A stretch of 34,370 bases of DNA from the NCBI GenBank assembly GCA_044870245.1, contig JBIOYR010000097.1, positions 1 through 34,370 of the forward strand, in the 5' to 3' direction. The translations under genes and the position numbers were made by a program. Source of the stretch: DATAFF01 sp044870245. GTDB taxonomy: Bacteria > Pseudomonadota > Alphaproteobacteria > Rhizobiales > Aestuariivirgaceae. Shown here piece by piece: positions 1 to 8,184 of this stretch. The notes under the pieces were generated by a model, which was not told the DNA's origin, made no database searches, and saw only the letters and a list, made by a program, of their open reading frames with translations. Numbering within the stretch: position 1 is the stretch's first letter; each line of letters starts with the position of its first letter.

Positions 1-517
1 GCGTCGCGCCGAGGTCGAAGGCCGCCTCCTCCTGAGCGACATCGAACCCGTAAAGCCGGATCGAGACGATCATGGTGACGATCGGGACCACCCAGACCAG
101 GTGCATGAAGACGGCAGTCTTCCAGGAGGGCGAGATGCCCATGGTGCTCATCGTGACCAATGCGGCGAGCCCCAACACCGATTGCGGAAAGAAGATCGGC
201 AGCAGGAGCGTCTTCTGAAACAGCGAGCGTCCTGGCCATTCGTAACGGGCAAAAGCGAGCGCGCCCGGGATAGCGAAAGCGGCAGCGAGAATCGCCACGC
301 TGGCGGCAACCTCGAGCGAGGTCCATTGCAGGTCGTAGGTCAGCTCAAGCCCCAGCGCGTCGCGATAGGCATCCAGCGACCAGATGCGATGCGGGAAGCG
401 CATGAAACGGGTATTGGCGAGCGAGGCCAGCACGATGCTGATGATCGGCAGGTAAAGCAGGACCACGATCACCATGGTCCAGACAATCCGCGCGGTGGTC
501 AGGGGACGGGATTCCAT
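1..517 (-). CDS. ABC transporter permease, PotC-like (3' part outside window)
   Basis: Inner-membrane permease of a spermidine/putrescine-type (PotABCD) importer. The reading frame starts at the ATG at 517-515 and stays open to the window edge, giving about 172 residues. It opens MESRPLTTARIVW, followed by a first membrane segment (about residues 13-33), a periplasmic loop and further hydrophobic segments. The cytoplasmic EAA loop begins right at the window edge (EEAAFDLGAT), as expected for a permease that contacts the ATPase. The start is supported by AGGGAGG overlapping the stop codon of the upstream permease, 7 bp away, so the two are almost certainly co-transcribed and translationally coupled. 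Family-level assignment is firm; substrate is not determined by sequence. Confidence 0.9.
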   Translation of the reverse strand, partial: MESRPLTTARIVWTMVIVVLLYLPIISIVLASLANTRFMRFPHRIWSLDAYRDALGLELTYDLQWTSLEVAASVAILAAAFAIPGALAFARYEWPGRSLFQKTLLLPIFFPQSVLGLAALVTMSTMGISPSWKTAVFMHLVWVVPIVTMIVSIRLYGFDVAQEEAAFDLGAT

Positions 518-524
518 GCCTCCC

Positions 525-1373
525 TCAGCGTCGAAACAGGCGGTCGACGTCGAGCCGCCGCATCGAGGGGAAAACAACCAGAGCGGTGATGACGCACAGC
601 ACCGTCGCCAATGCCGATCCGAGCGGCCAATCCTGCGCATAGTTGAACCGCTGCTCGATCGACTGCACAGCAACAACCACGGACTGGCCGCCAAGTATCG
701 CCGCCTCGGCGGTGGCGCCGAGTGCGAGGACAAAGACAAGCAGCCCACCGATCAGGATGCCGGGAAGTGCGATAGGCAGCTCGACATTGATAACGGTCTG
801 CCAGCCGCTGGCGCCAAGATCCTTGGCCGCCTCAACCTGTTCGCGAGGTACCTGTGAAAGGCCGAGCACCATCGGAAAGATGGCGAAGGGGAGATAAATG
901 TAGACCATCCCGACAAGGGTCGCGAGCGGCGTGAACAGGATGCTGCCGACGTCGATGCCGAAGAGCGCATTCATGGATCCTGCCAGGATGCCGCCCTTCG
1001 GCATCATGAAAAGGTGCGCTCCGAACAGCCGCACGCTTTCAGCAATGAACACCGGAACCGCGACAAGGATGGAGATGAGCGATGCGAACCGTCCGGCATG
1101 GACCACAAGCGCCTTGGCGATCGGCCAAGCGATCACGAGCGACAGGACGGTGGTTGCTGCGGCAAAGGCAAGCGACCACATGAGCGGTCGCCAGTAGCCC
1201 TCTTCGACGATGATCCGGTAATTTGCGAGCGTTGGTTCACCGACCAGACCGAAGCTGCGGGGCGGCATGAACCCGGTATAGACAATGAACAAGAGAGGCA
1301 GGGCAAAACCGACAAGCAGCAGGAGCACCACCGGGATCACGGAGACAAGGCCGTTTCGCGCACTCTCGTCCAT
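525..1373 (-). CDS. ABC transporter permease, PotB-like
   Basis: First inner-membrane permease of the polyamine-type importer, 282 residues with about six hydrophobic segments (for example residues 8-32 and 62-84). The EAA-type ATPase-contact loop is visible at about residues 181-190 (EAAKDLGASG). I chose ATG 1373, which lies 4 bp after the stop of the ATPase gene and is preceded by GAGTGAG. An in-frame ATG at 1400 would add nine residues and overlap the ATPase end, which is possible but less natural. It lies between the ATPase and the PotC-like gene in one minus-strand transcription unit. Length and topology are normal for the family. Confidence 0.9.
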   Translation of the reverse strand: MDESARNGLVSVIPVVLLLLVGFALPLLFIVYTGFMPPRSFGLVGEPTLANYRIIVEEGYWRPLMWSLAFAAATTVLSLVIAWPIAKALVVHAGRFASLISILVAVPVFIAESVRLFGAHLFMMPKGGILAGSMNALFGIDVGSILFTPLATLVGMVYIYLPFAIFPMVLGLSQVPREQVEAAKDLGASGWQTVINVELPIALPGILIGGLLVFVLALGATAEAAILGGQSVVVAVQSIEQRFNYAQDWPLGSALATVLCVITALVVFPSMRRLDVDRLFRR

Positions 1374-1377
1374 GGAC

Positions 1378-2493
1378 TCACTCGGTGACAACGACGGCAT
1401 CGGCGATATTGAAGCCGACCCGGATGGTGGTGCCCGCCGGGGGCGGAGCGCGGTTTCCGCCGATTTCGCTGATGAAGGTTTTCTCGCCGCTTCTCAGCAG
1501 GACCTGCGTGCGCGATCCGAGGACGTAGTCGTTCAGAAGCTCGCCTTCGAACTCGACGTCGGCGCGGCTCCCCTCGCCGAGCACGCGAAGGCATTCGGGC
1601 CTAAGCACGATCCACCCTTCGCTTGCGTTCCGCGGCGAGCTTGCCAGGGTGAATCCGAGTTCCGGCAAACGCCAATCGTTGTGGTCCCGCGTCAGCTTCA
1701 GCAGGTTCACCTCGCCCATGAATTCCGCGACGAAACGAGACCCGGGATGGCGGTAGATGGTGAGCGGATCGCCAGTTTGCACGATGCGCCCGTCGCGCAT
1801 GACCGCGATCCGATCGCTCATGACCATGGCTTCCTCGAGACTATGAGTGATATAGAGGAAGGTCTTGCCGGTGGCCCGATGCAGGTCCTTCATCTCCATC
1901 TCGAGAACCTTGCGGAGCCGATAGTCGATCGCGGAGAGCGGCTCGTCGAAGAACAGGATCTCGGGGTCGGATGCCAGCGCCCGGGCGAGAGCCACCCGCT
2001 GGCGCTCGCCGCCGGAGCAGGCAAGAACCGATTTCCGATAGAATTCGCGCGGTAATCGCACGAGGTCCATCAGCGATTCTGAACGCAGCCGCCGTTCGGC
2101 AGGCTTCACCCGCCGCATGGTCAAGGCGAACTCGATGTTCTGTCCCACCGACATGTGGCTGAAAAGCGCCAGCGACTGAAAGACCATGCAGGTCGGCCGC
2201 AGATTGGCCGGCATGTCATTGATCCTCTGGCCGCGCAGCAGGATGTCGCCGGAGGTCGGCCTGTCGAGACCAGCCAGCATGCGGAGCAGCGTGCTTTTGC
2301 CGCTTCCCGACGGCCCGACAATGGTGAAGAACTCACCCTGAGGTATGTCCAGGGTGACGCCGTCCACAGCCTTCATTGCGCCGAAGGAGCGCGTCACGCC
2401 GCGCAGCGACAGGATCGGAACATGCTCGCCGCGGGGTCGCAGGTCGCCTCCGGCAAGCGGTCGCTGGGCAGTGATCACCTGGAAGGAACTCAC
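1378..2493 (-). CDS. ABC transporter ATP-binding protein, PotA-like
   Basis: Cytoplasmic ATPase that powers the polyamine-type importer, 371 residues. Walker A is GPSGSGKST at about 60-68, Q-loop Q106, signature region CSGGERQR at about 159-166, Walker B ILFFDEP at about 179-185 and switch His H217 (ITHSLEEAM). A C-terminal TOBE-like domain follows from about residue 285. The signature has Cys where LSGGQ normally has Leu, and Glu for Gln, which is tolerated in the family. The start is a GTG whose last two bases form the upstream stop codon (GTGA, 4-bp overlap with the binding-protein gene), implying translational coupling. The first 20-25 residues before PILSLRGVT are longer than usual, so an internal start near residue 25 is possible. 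Confidence 0.92.
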   Translation of the reverse strand: MSSFQVITAQRPLAGGDLRPRGEHVPILSLRGVTRSFGAMKAVDGVTLDIPQGEFFTIVGPSGSGKSTLLRMLAGLDRPTSGDILLRGQRINDMPANLRPTCMVFQSLALFSHMSVGQNIEFALTMRRVKPAERRLRSESLMDLVRLPREFYRKSVLACSGGERQRVALARALASDPEILFFDEPLSAIDYRLRKVLEMEMKDLHRATGKTFLYITHSLEEAMVMSDRIAVMRDGRIVQTGDPLTIYRHPGSRFVAEFMGEVNLLKLTRDHNDWRLPELGFTLASSPRNASEGWIVLRPECLRVLGEGSRADVEFEGELLNDYVLGSRTQVLLRSGEKTFISEIGGNRAPPPAGTTIRVGFNIADAVVVTE

Positions 2494-3689
2494 CCTCGGG
2501 CGCGGCGGGCAGCCGTGTAGATGTCGAGCAGCTTGTCGTATTCCGGCACGATGTCGAATTCGACGGCCTTCGAGACACGCTCCTCCAGCGTGTCATATTG
2601 CATTGCTGCGAGCTGCTCCTTGGAGAATTTCGAGAGCACCTTGTCCTGCACCATCTGGGTGACCGGCTGGAGGTTGTTGTTGGCAGTGGCGACGATATAG
2701 GCCGCATCCGGCGTGGTGATCCATTCGAGGAAATCGAAAATCTTCGGATGAAGGTTGGGGTTGTTGATCGCCGAATTGAGCTCGATCCAGTTGATGCTGC
2801 CCTTGCCGTCGGCCGGACCACTGAGCGGCGTGACGGCGAAGAAGTTGTTGTTGCCCTCGAGGCGCGCGCCGGCGATCGAGTACGTGCCGCCGGTGAAATA
2901 CATGTCGATCTCGCCATTCAGCATGGCGAGGTTGAGCTGGACGAAGTCGGTGGTGATCAGCTTGGCGTTCTTGACCCAGAGCTCCGCCGTCTCCTTGAAC
3001 TTGGCCACATCCGCGTCGGTCTTTTCCTTGAATGGGTGGACGCCGGCGCCGAGGCATATGTCCATGACGTTCCAGTCGTCATAAGCGAGAATCCCGAAGC
3101 GCTGGTTGAAATCGGGGTTGCTGAACAGGCTCCACCCCTCCTTCTCCGCCGTGGCGTTTGAGATCTTGTCGGTGTTGATGACGAAATCGAAGGTCTCGAA
3201 GCGCTGGACGACGCCGAGCAGATGCTGCTCGTCCTTGCTGTATGCACGCTTGAATGGCGGCTTGAACTTGGGGAACATCTGCGCGTAGAGCGGCTCGAAC
3301 CGATCACGCGGCACCTCGACGATCAGCTTCTCCGGCCAGAGATAGTTGCGTGCCCATGGATCGTTCACATTGAGAAAGTCGAAGTTTTTCGTCTCGCCGG
3401 CCCGGAGACGATTGACCGACTGCGGGTCGGAAATGTGGATCTCCGGCTTGAGTGTCCCGCCGGTATCCTTCTTCCAGAGATCGGCCATGCGGGGATCGGC
3501 GTAACCGTCCCACACCAGCTGGTTCAGCACCCGGTCCTGCGCTCTGGCCGGCCCGCCCCAAGCGGCGGCGGCAAGGCCTGCCGAAGCGCCCGCCAGGAGA
3601 GCGCGTCGAGTCACACTTGACCGCTGCATGCCCGCATTCCGCACTGGATTTCTGGCGACGATCTCCTTCAGAAGGCCCTGATCATCCAT
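2490..3689 (-). CDS. Periplasmic polyamine-type substrate-binding protein, PotD/PotF-like
   Basis: Solute-binding protein that should capture the substrate in the periplasm for the PotABC-like permease encoded downstream, 399 residues. The N-terminus has an unusually long charged stretch, then a twin-arginine-type signal (SVTRRALLAG, RR at 28-29), an Ala-rich hydrophobic core and a likely cut after ARA near residue 50. The body resembles extracellular solute-binding family 1 / PotD proteins (segments such as FTGGTYSIAG). ATG 3689 is preferred over an in-frame ATG at 3731 because GAGGAAAT precedes it at good spacing. The gene overlaps the ATPase gene by 4 bp. Substrate is unknown; neighbours suggest an amine or amino-acid derivative. 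Confidence 0.88.
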   Translation of the reverse strand: MDDQGLLKEIVARNPVRNAGMQRSSVTRRALLAGASAGLAAAAWGGPARAQDRVLNQLVWDGYADPRMADLWKKDTGGTLKPEIHISDPQSVNRLRAGETKNFDFLNVNDPWARNYLWPEKLIVEVPRDRFEPLYAQMFPKFKPPFKRAYSKDEQHLLGVVQRFETFDFVINTDKISNATAEKEGWSLFSNPDFNQRFGILAYDDWNVMDICLGAGVHPFKEKTDADVAKFKETAELWVKNAKLITTDFVQLNLAMLNGEIDMYFTGGTYSIAGARLEGNNNFFAVTPLSGPADGKGSINWIELNSAINNPNLHPKIFDFLEWITTPDAAYIVATANNNLQPVTQMVQDKVLSKFSKEQLAAMQYDTLEERVSKAVEFDIVPEYDKLLDIYTAARRARG

Positions 3690-3755
3690 GGCAATTTCCT
3701 CGTTTTTGGCCGGCTTTTTCGACAAAGGCAATTAACTGCGACGATATTGAGAGAG

Positions 3756-4442
3756 TCAACGTCGTTCTAGGTAGGAAGGTGCGATGCTTTCGAGCTCCTC
3801 GAGCAGCTGGTCAGTCGTGCGCTGCCGGCAATAGCCGCTGATTGCCCGGAGCGAATTGTGATGGCGCTCGGCGCTGTAGGAAGCGCAGCCGTCGGTCACC
3901 TGGGTCACGAGATAGCCGAGATCGCAGGCGTCGCGAATGGCAGATTCGACACATTGGTCGGTGACAATCCCGCTGATCACCAGCTGCCTTATCCCGAGGT
4001 TGCGGAGGATATAGTCGATGTGGGTCGACACGAACACGCTGGACGAAGTCTTCGGCAGCCAGATCTCGTCGCCTGCCGGGGCGAGCTCATCGATGACTCT
4101 GCCGTCCCAGGAACCCTTCGGCACGTGGAAGCCGGTGATCTTGTAATCGAGACTGCGATCACGGCCATCGGCGGTGAGGCTCTCGATCGTCGTATACATC
4201 ACTTCGATGCGCCGCTCGCGGAAGGAACGCTGGAGCCGCTGCATGTTCGGAATGACCCTGCATCGCATCTCCTCGAAGAACCAACCGTACTGCTCTTCGA
4301 ACGCCTGGTCCGTAAGACCCTTGAATTCGGCTCCTTCACGGCGCGCCGCGAAATTCTGCACGTCGACGAACAGCAGCGCGCTCGATTTCGGATTGAGGGC
4401 AATGTCGCGGCTGAGGATTTCCGGCTCGCTTGCAATAGACAT
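3756..4442 (-). CDS. Isochorismatase-family cysteine hydrolase
   Basis: Cytosolic amidase of the isochorismatase-like cysteine hydrolase fold, 228 residues. The Asp-Lys-Cys triad is readable: D27 (LLFVDVQN), K131 (WLPKTSSSVF) and C164 in the VTDQCVESAIRDA motif, followed by the usual DGCASYSAERH segment. Members hydrolyse amide, ureido or carbamoyl groups (ureidoacrylate, N-carbamoylsarcosine, biuret, maleamate, nicotinamide), and sequence alone does not pick among them. It lies 22 bp downstream of the flavoprotein gene and 66 bp upstream of the binding-protein gene on the same strand. This placement suggests it releases ammonia, carbamate or an amine from the imported compound. An AAGGGA Shine-Dalgarno precedes the ATG. 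Confidence 0.9.
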   Translation of the reverse strand: MSIASEPEILSRDIALNPKSSALLFVDVQNFAARREGAEFKGLTDQAFEEQYGWFFEEMRCRVIPNMQRLQRSFRERRIEVMYTTIESLTADGRDRSLDYKITGFHVPKGSWDGRVIDELAPAGDEIWLPKTSSSVFVSTHIDYILRNLGIRQLVISGIVTDQCVESAIRDACDLGYLVTQVTDGCASYSAERHHNSLRAISGYCRQRTTDQLLEELESIAPSYLERR

Positions 4443-4464
4443 CGTGATATCCCTTCAACAGGTG

Positions 4465-5619
4465 TTAAGCAGCGAAACGGTCCGGCGTGCAGGGCGAGAT
4501 ATCCTCGCTGGTCTGGTGATCGAGCACGCATTCGCTGGCGAGCCGGGCGGTTATCGGACCGAGGGTGTAACCGGCATCGCCGGGAATCGCAAAATAGAGG
4601 CCGGGGATTGCCGCGACCGGGCCGATCACGCCGCAGCCGTCCACAACGGTATTGATGCCGGCCCAGGTGCGGATCACCCGCAAGGGCGAAAGCTGCGGGA
4701 CGATGTGCTGGGCGAGGCTGAGATTACCGATCATGCTGGAGAGCCGGGTCATCGGGATCTCGCCCTCGGCCCCGAGGTTGGCCGGCCAGCCGCCGCCGAT
4801 CACCGCCTGGCCGCTGCCGAGCTGCTTGATGGTGATCGGACGATCGGCATGCTGAACAAGATGGGTGATGAAGGTGGAGGTGCCTTCCGTGATGTTCATG
4901 TGGAGCGGATCGGGAGCCGCCGGGAGGTCAAAACCGAGCTGGGCAGCCAGCGGCTTGCTGCCATAGCCGGCGGCGAGCACGACCTTGCCGGCCTTCAGGG
5001 TGCGGTTGGCGGTGGTGATGCGGAACCCGCTTCCCTCCCGTTCGAGAGCAAGCACCGCCTCCTGTCCGATGCGCAAGGCGCCCTTGGCACTCGCCCAGCG
5101 CCGAATGGCCGCGTTGGCGAGAAGCGGATTGACCTTGCCCTCATGAGCGCAGAACTCCGCCCCGATCACCGCTGGACCGAGATAGGGTGCGATCCGATCG
5201 AGCTCGGCGCGGTCGAGGATGTCAACGTCGAGCCCGAGCTCGGCTTCGCGCCTTGCCTTCCGCGCCAGAAAGTCGAGCTGGCGCTGATCCTCGGCGATCA
5301 TCAGGCCGCCGGCGACCTTCACCTCGCAATCGACGCCGAGCTCGCGCTGAAACTCCTGCCAGTAGGCCGCTGCCAGCTTGTAGAGAAAGAGCATGCTTTC
5401 GAGACGCGGAACGAGATGGGGATAGCGCTCGAGAAAGACGCTCTGCATCTGGACGTGGAGGCTGCCGGCATTGGCGGTGGTGCCGCCGACATAGTCGGCA
5501 TCGATCACCACGACCTCGGCGCCCTCCGCCGCCAGGAAGCCTCCAAGGCACGATCCCACAATGCCGCCGCCGATGATGGCGATGGCAATCTCGCCGAGCC
5601 GGTGCGGCAACGGCGTCAT
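4465..5619 (-). CDS. FAD-dependent amino-acid/amine dehydrogenase, HcnC/DadA-like
   Basis: Flavoprotein of the DAO (glycine oxidase/DadA/HcnC) superfamily, 384 residues. The Rossmann FAD motif GGGIVG sits at about 17-22 with the acidic VVVID end of strand 2, and TTANAGSLH follows. The C-terminal YFAIPGDAGYTLGP segment is the usual second FAD contact. The start is ATG 5619, which shares ATGA with the stop codon of the preceding fused iron-sulfur flavoprotein. That overlap strongly suggests a fixed-ratio complex, as in the hydrogen cyanide synthase, opine dehydrogenase and heteromeric D-hydroxyproline dehydrogenase families. An in-frame upstream extension to 5748 only reads through the neighbouring gene and is rejected. 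Expected reaction: oxidation of an alpha-amino or imino acid C-N bond to an imine. Confidence 0.9.
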   Translation of the reverse strand: MTPLPHRLGEIAIAIIGGGIVGSCLGGFLAAEGAEVVVIDADYVGGTTANAGSLHVQMQSVFLERYPHLVPRLESMLFLYKLAAAYWQEFQRELGVDCEVKVAGGLMIAEDQRQLDFLARKARREAELGLDVDILDRAELDRIAPYLGPAVIGAEFCAHEGKVNPLLANAAIRRWASAKGALRIGQEAVLALEREGSGFRITTANRTLKAGKVVLAAGYGSKPLAAQLGFDLPAAPDPLHMNITEGTSTFITHLVQHADRPITIKQLGSGQAVIGGGWPANLGAEGEIPMTRLSSMIGNLSLAQHIVPQLSPLRVIRTWAGINTVVDGCGVIGPVAAIPGLYFAIPGDAGYTLGPITARLASECVLDHQTSEDISPCTPDRFAA

Positions 5620-7316
5620 GCGGTGGGCCAGCGCGCGATGTCGGCGATCGCCACCGGCTTCACCGGCATGCGCGGCGCAAAGCGCATGCTCTCGTCGAGT
5701 GCTGCACCATGGGACCTCGCCACCAGCTCCGACAGGATCATGCCGCAATAGCGGCCCTGGCAGGGTCCCATGCCGACCCGCGTGACGCGCTTCAGGTCAC
5801 CGATCGGCAGCGGACCGTCGGACAGCGCTTCGTCGATCTGGCGAAGCGTGATCTCCTCGCACCGACAGATCAGTGTGTCGGGCGTTGCCAGCCGAACGCC
5901 GAGGCGCGGGGCGGCGTAAAGGCTCCACAGCTTCTTCTGGAACCGCCGATGCCGCTTGAGCTCGTACCTCGCGCGCGCCTCCGACTCCGCGAAGGGGGCC
6001 CATTGGCGGTGCCCAAGCTCCAGCGCGGCCGCATGGCCGGCAATCGTGCCTTCGGCGAGGGAGGCGCGTGCACCGACGAGGCCGGTGCAGTCGCCGATGC
6101 CGAACACGCCATCGACACTGGTTCTGCCTTGTTCGTCCGTCACGACGATGAACTGCCCGCGCCCCTCATCGAATTTTTGGCGGCAGCCCAGGGCGCGCAG
6201 GATTTCGCTCGAGGGCTCGAAACCATGACCGAAACAGACTGCGTCGACCTCGAACGTCCGCTCGACCTCGCCTCCCCGTGATGGATAGGCCGAGACATGC
6301 GTCGCCAGGCGGCCCGACGCGACCTGGTCGATCCGGGTGACGGCCGAGCCGTAGATGATCGGGACATGGCGAAGCGCCGCACGATATTTCAGGCCTTCGA
6401 GAAGCAGGCGCGGCGCGGCGCCGAGCATGCCGATGAGGAACGGCAGCGACAGCGCGGCAGTCATTGGCGCAATCTCGACGACCGCGGCGACGTCGGCACC
6501 GCCGCTCAGCAGCTCGCTTGCCACCTGGATGTTCAGCGGACCGTTTCCGGCCAGGAGGATGCGCTTCCCGGCGAGGCGCCGATAGCTCCGCCACAAGGTC
6601 TGCGCCGCACCGGTGGTCATCACGCCCGGAAGGGTCCAGCCCGGCACCGGAACCGCCCTTTCATACGCGCCGGTGGCGACGATCAGCCGCTCGGCATTGA
6701 AACGGCGAAGCACGCCGCCGGCGGTGCCGATCAGCTCGTGCCGGCTGAAGGCGCCCCAGATCTCGACACCGGACCTGATGTCGACGCCGAGGCGGTGGGC
6801 CTTGTCGACGAGGCGCGCTCCCTCTTCATGCTGGGGATCGGCCGGCGGCGAGCCGGCGCCCTCGACCGCGATCTGCTTGAAATACTGGCCGCCAGGCATC
6901 GGGCGCTCGTCGACCACTGTCACGCGGCCGCCGGCAAGGCGCGCGGCGATCGCCGCGGACAGGCCCGCCGGTCCGCCGCCAATGACAAGGATCTCGACCT
7001 GCTCCTCAGGCACATCGTCGACAAGCTTCGGCTCGACGCTGACCTCGGTGCGCGACAATACCCGCCCGAAGATCTCGCGGCGAACCATCATCGGCCGATC
7101 GAGCTTGGTCATGCAGGCGCGCTGGTTTGGCTTGCCGTCGACCTCGATCAGGCAATCCTGGCAGACACCCATGCCGCAGAAGATCCCCCTCCCCGCGCCG
7201 GATCGTGTCTGGCGGAATTCACGGATGCCGGCCGCGGTCAGCGCCGCCGCAAGGCTCTCGCCATAGCGGCCCTCCAGCGGTGCGCCGTCAAAGGTGAACT
7301 GGATTCGCCCGCTCAT
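5616..7316 (-). CDS. Fused HcnA-HcnB-type iron-sulfur/FAD oxidoreductase
   Basis: 566-residue fusion of two subunits that are often separate. Residues 1 to about 95 form an HcnA/SoxX-type [2Fe-2S] domain with C47, C52, C55 and C68 (FCGMGVCQDC, then RAC). Next is an HcnB/SoxA-type pyridine-nucleotide-disulfide oxidoreductase module with VIGGGPAGLS at about 111-120 and a second dinucleotide motif (LLAGNGPLNIQVA). The C-terminus carries a BFD-type [2Fe-2S] domain with LICRCEE and GPCQGRYCG. It should relay electrons from the partner dehydrogenase, whose start codon overlaps its stop. Combined size matches HcnA plus HcnB. The substrate is open among proline/hydroxyproline-like, opine-like, glycine and sarcosine-like compounds. 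The first gene of its run, it starts next to a palindromic putative operator; no strong Shine-Dalgarno is visible. Confidence 0.92.
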   Translation of the reverse strand: MSGRIQFTFDGAPLEGRYGESLAAALTAAGIREFRQTRSGAGRGIFCGMGVCQDCLIEVDGKPNQRACMTKLDRPMMVRREIFGRVLSRTEVSVEPKLVDDVPEEQVEILVIGGGPAGLSAAIAARLAGGRVTVVDERPMPGGQYFKQIAVEGAGSPPADPQHEEGARLVDKAHRLGVDIRSGVEIWGAFSRHELIGTAGGVLRRFNAERLIVATGAYERAVPVPGWTLPGVMTTGAAQTLWRSYRRLAGKRILLAGNGPLNIQVASELLSGGADVAAVVEIAPMTAALSLPFLIGMLGAAPRLLLEGLKYRAALRHVPIIYGSAVTRIDQVASGRLATHVSAYPSRGGEVERTFEVDAVCFGHGFEPSSEILRALGCRQKFDEGRGQFIVVTDEQGRTSVDGVFGIGDCTGLVGARASLAEGTIAGHAAALELGHRQWAPFAESEARARYELKRHRRFQKKLWSLYAAPRLGVRLATPDTLICRCEEITLRQIDEALSDGPLPIGDLKRVTRVGMGPCQGRYCGMILSELVARSHGAALDESMRFAPRMPVKPVAIADIARWPTA

Positions 7317-7317
7317 G

Positions 7318-7333
7318 AGTGATGGCCATCACT
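7318..7333. promoter_or_regulatory. Perfect 16-bp palindrome, putative operator in divergent promoter region
   Basis: AGTGATGGCCATCACT is a perfect palindrome lying 1 bp from the start codon of the fused flavoprotein gene (minus) and inside the roughly 90-bp gap that also serves the plus-strand SDR. Its symmetry and position fit a dimeric repressor site controlling the outward run, both genes, or both. No regulator gene adjoins it; the nearest in-window candidate is the GntR protein at 16507-17229, but its suspected sites look different. Confidence 0.5.
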
Positions 7334-7406
7334 GATCGACTGTCGGAGAGTTGGCAATGTATCAAGCCTGTGCATAATGAATGTCGATCTCCCGAGCGTT
7401 CAGAGC

Positions 7407-8180
7407 ATGGATCGGTGCATGGATGGCCTGCTGGCAGGACGGATAGCTGTCGTCACGGGCGGTGCCCGCGGTATTGGCAGAGCCATCGTCGAGCGGTTTG
7501 CCGAACATGGCGCGACCGGGTTGGTCCTCGACGCCGAGGCGGTCATCGCCGCGGGGGCGCTTCCCGAAGGCTTTGCCGGGCGGATCGGCGATGTAACCAT
7601 GGAGGCCGAGCTCGCGGCCCTGATGGCGGAAGCCGGCAAGACGTTCGGCCGGATCGACGTGCTGGTCGCCAATGCGGGCATCGTGCCACCCTGGCATGAA
7701 ACCTCGGATCTCGATTTCGACGAATGGGACCGGGTGTTCGCGGTCAATGCTCGCGGGATCGCCGCAGCGATCAAGCACGCCGTGCCGTTCATGATGAATC
7801 GAGGCGGGGCGATCGTTGCGACCGCCTCGATCAACGCCGTCAAGGCCGCCGCGCGACAGCTTGCCTATACCGCCTCGAAACACGCGGTGCTGGGGATCGT
7901 CCGCTGCGCGGCACTGGATCTCGGCCGTTTCGACATTCGCGTCAATGCCCTTGCCCCCGGGCCGGTGCTGACCGCGGCGCTGCGCGAGCGCATCCGCTAT
8001 CGGCAGACGCTCGGCGGCCCATCGGAAGAGCAGTCGGCAGTCGAACTGGCGGCGCAAACCCCTCTCAATCGGATTGCGACCGAAGCGGACATCGCCAATG
8101 CGGCGCTGTTCCTCAGCTCGGATCTTGCAAGCGCCATCACCGGGCACATGCTGCCGATCGATGCCGGGTATTCGATCTGA
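7407..8180 (+). CDS. Short-chain dehydrogenase/reductase (SDR), classical
   Basis: NAD(P)-dependent SDR of about 257 residues. Visible motifs are TGGARGIG (cofactor loop, about residues 17-24), VANAGIV (NAG motif) and a catalytic triad of S141, Y154 and K158 (YTASK). These are all intact, so it should be an active alcohol dehydrogenase/ketone reductase of FabG-like type. The start is uncertain: ATGs at 7377, 7407 and 7419 are in frame. The first lacks any Shine-Dalgarno, and the last gives the most usual spacing to the glycine motif. It is transcribed away from the HcnAB/HcnC run and ends 4 bp from the stop of the convergent SDR. Substrate cannot be inferred from sequence. Confidence 0.9.
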   Translation: MDRCMDGLLAGRIAVVTGGARGIGRAIVERFAEHGATGLVLDAEAVIAAGALPEGFAGRIGDVTMEAELAALMAEAGKTFGRIDVLVANAGIVPPWHETSDLDFDEWDRVFAVNARGIAAAIKHAVPFMMNRGGAIVATASINAVKAAARQLAYTASKHAVLGIVRCAALDLGRFDIRVNALAPGPVLTAALRERIRYRQTLGGPSEEQSAVELAAQTPLNRIATEADIANAALFLSSDLASAITGHMLPIDAGYSI

Positions 8181-8184
8181 GCGC

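Noticed and set aside
4465..7316. A hydrogen cyanide synthase operon
   Set aside because: The HcnABC family is shared with opine and D-hydroxyproline dehydrogenases, and the neighbours (importer, amidase, SDR) argue for catabolism; no evidence favours cyanide formation.
7340..7350. CTGTCGGAGAG as a third GntR operator
   Set aside because: It matches the plus-strand form of the transporter-operon site (TTGTCGGACAA) at only 8 of 11 positions and loses the inverted symmetry on one side.
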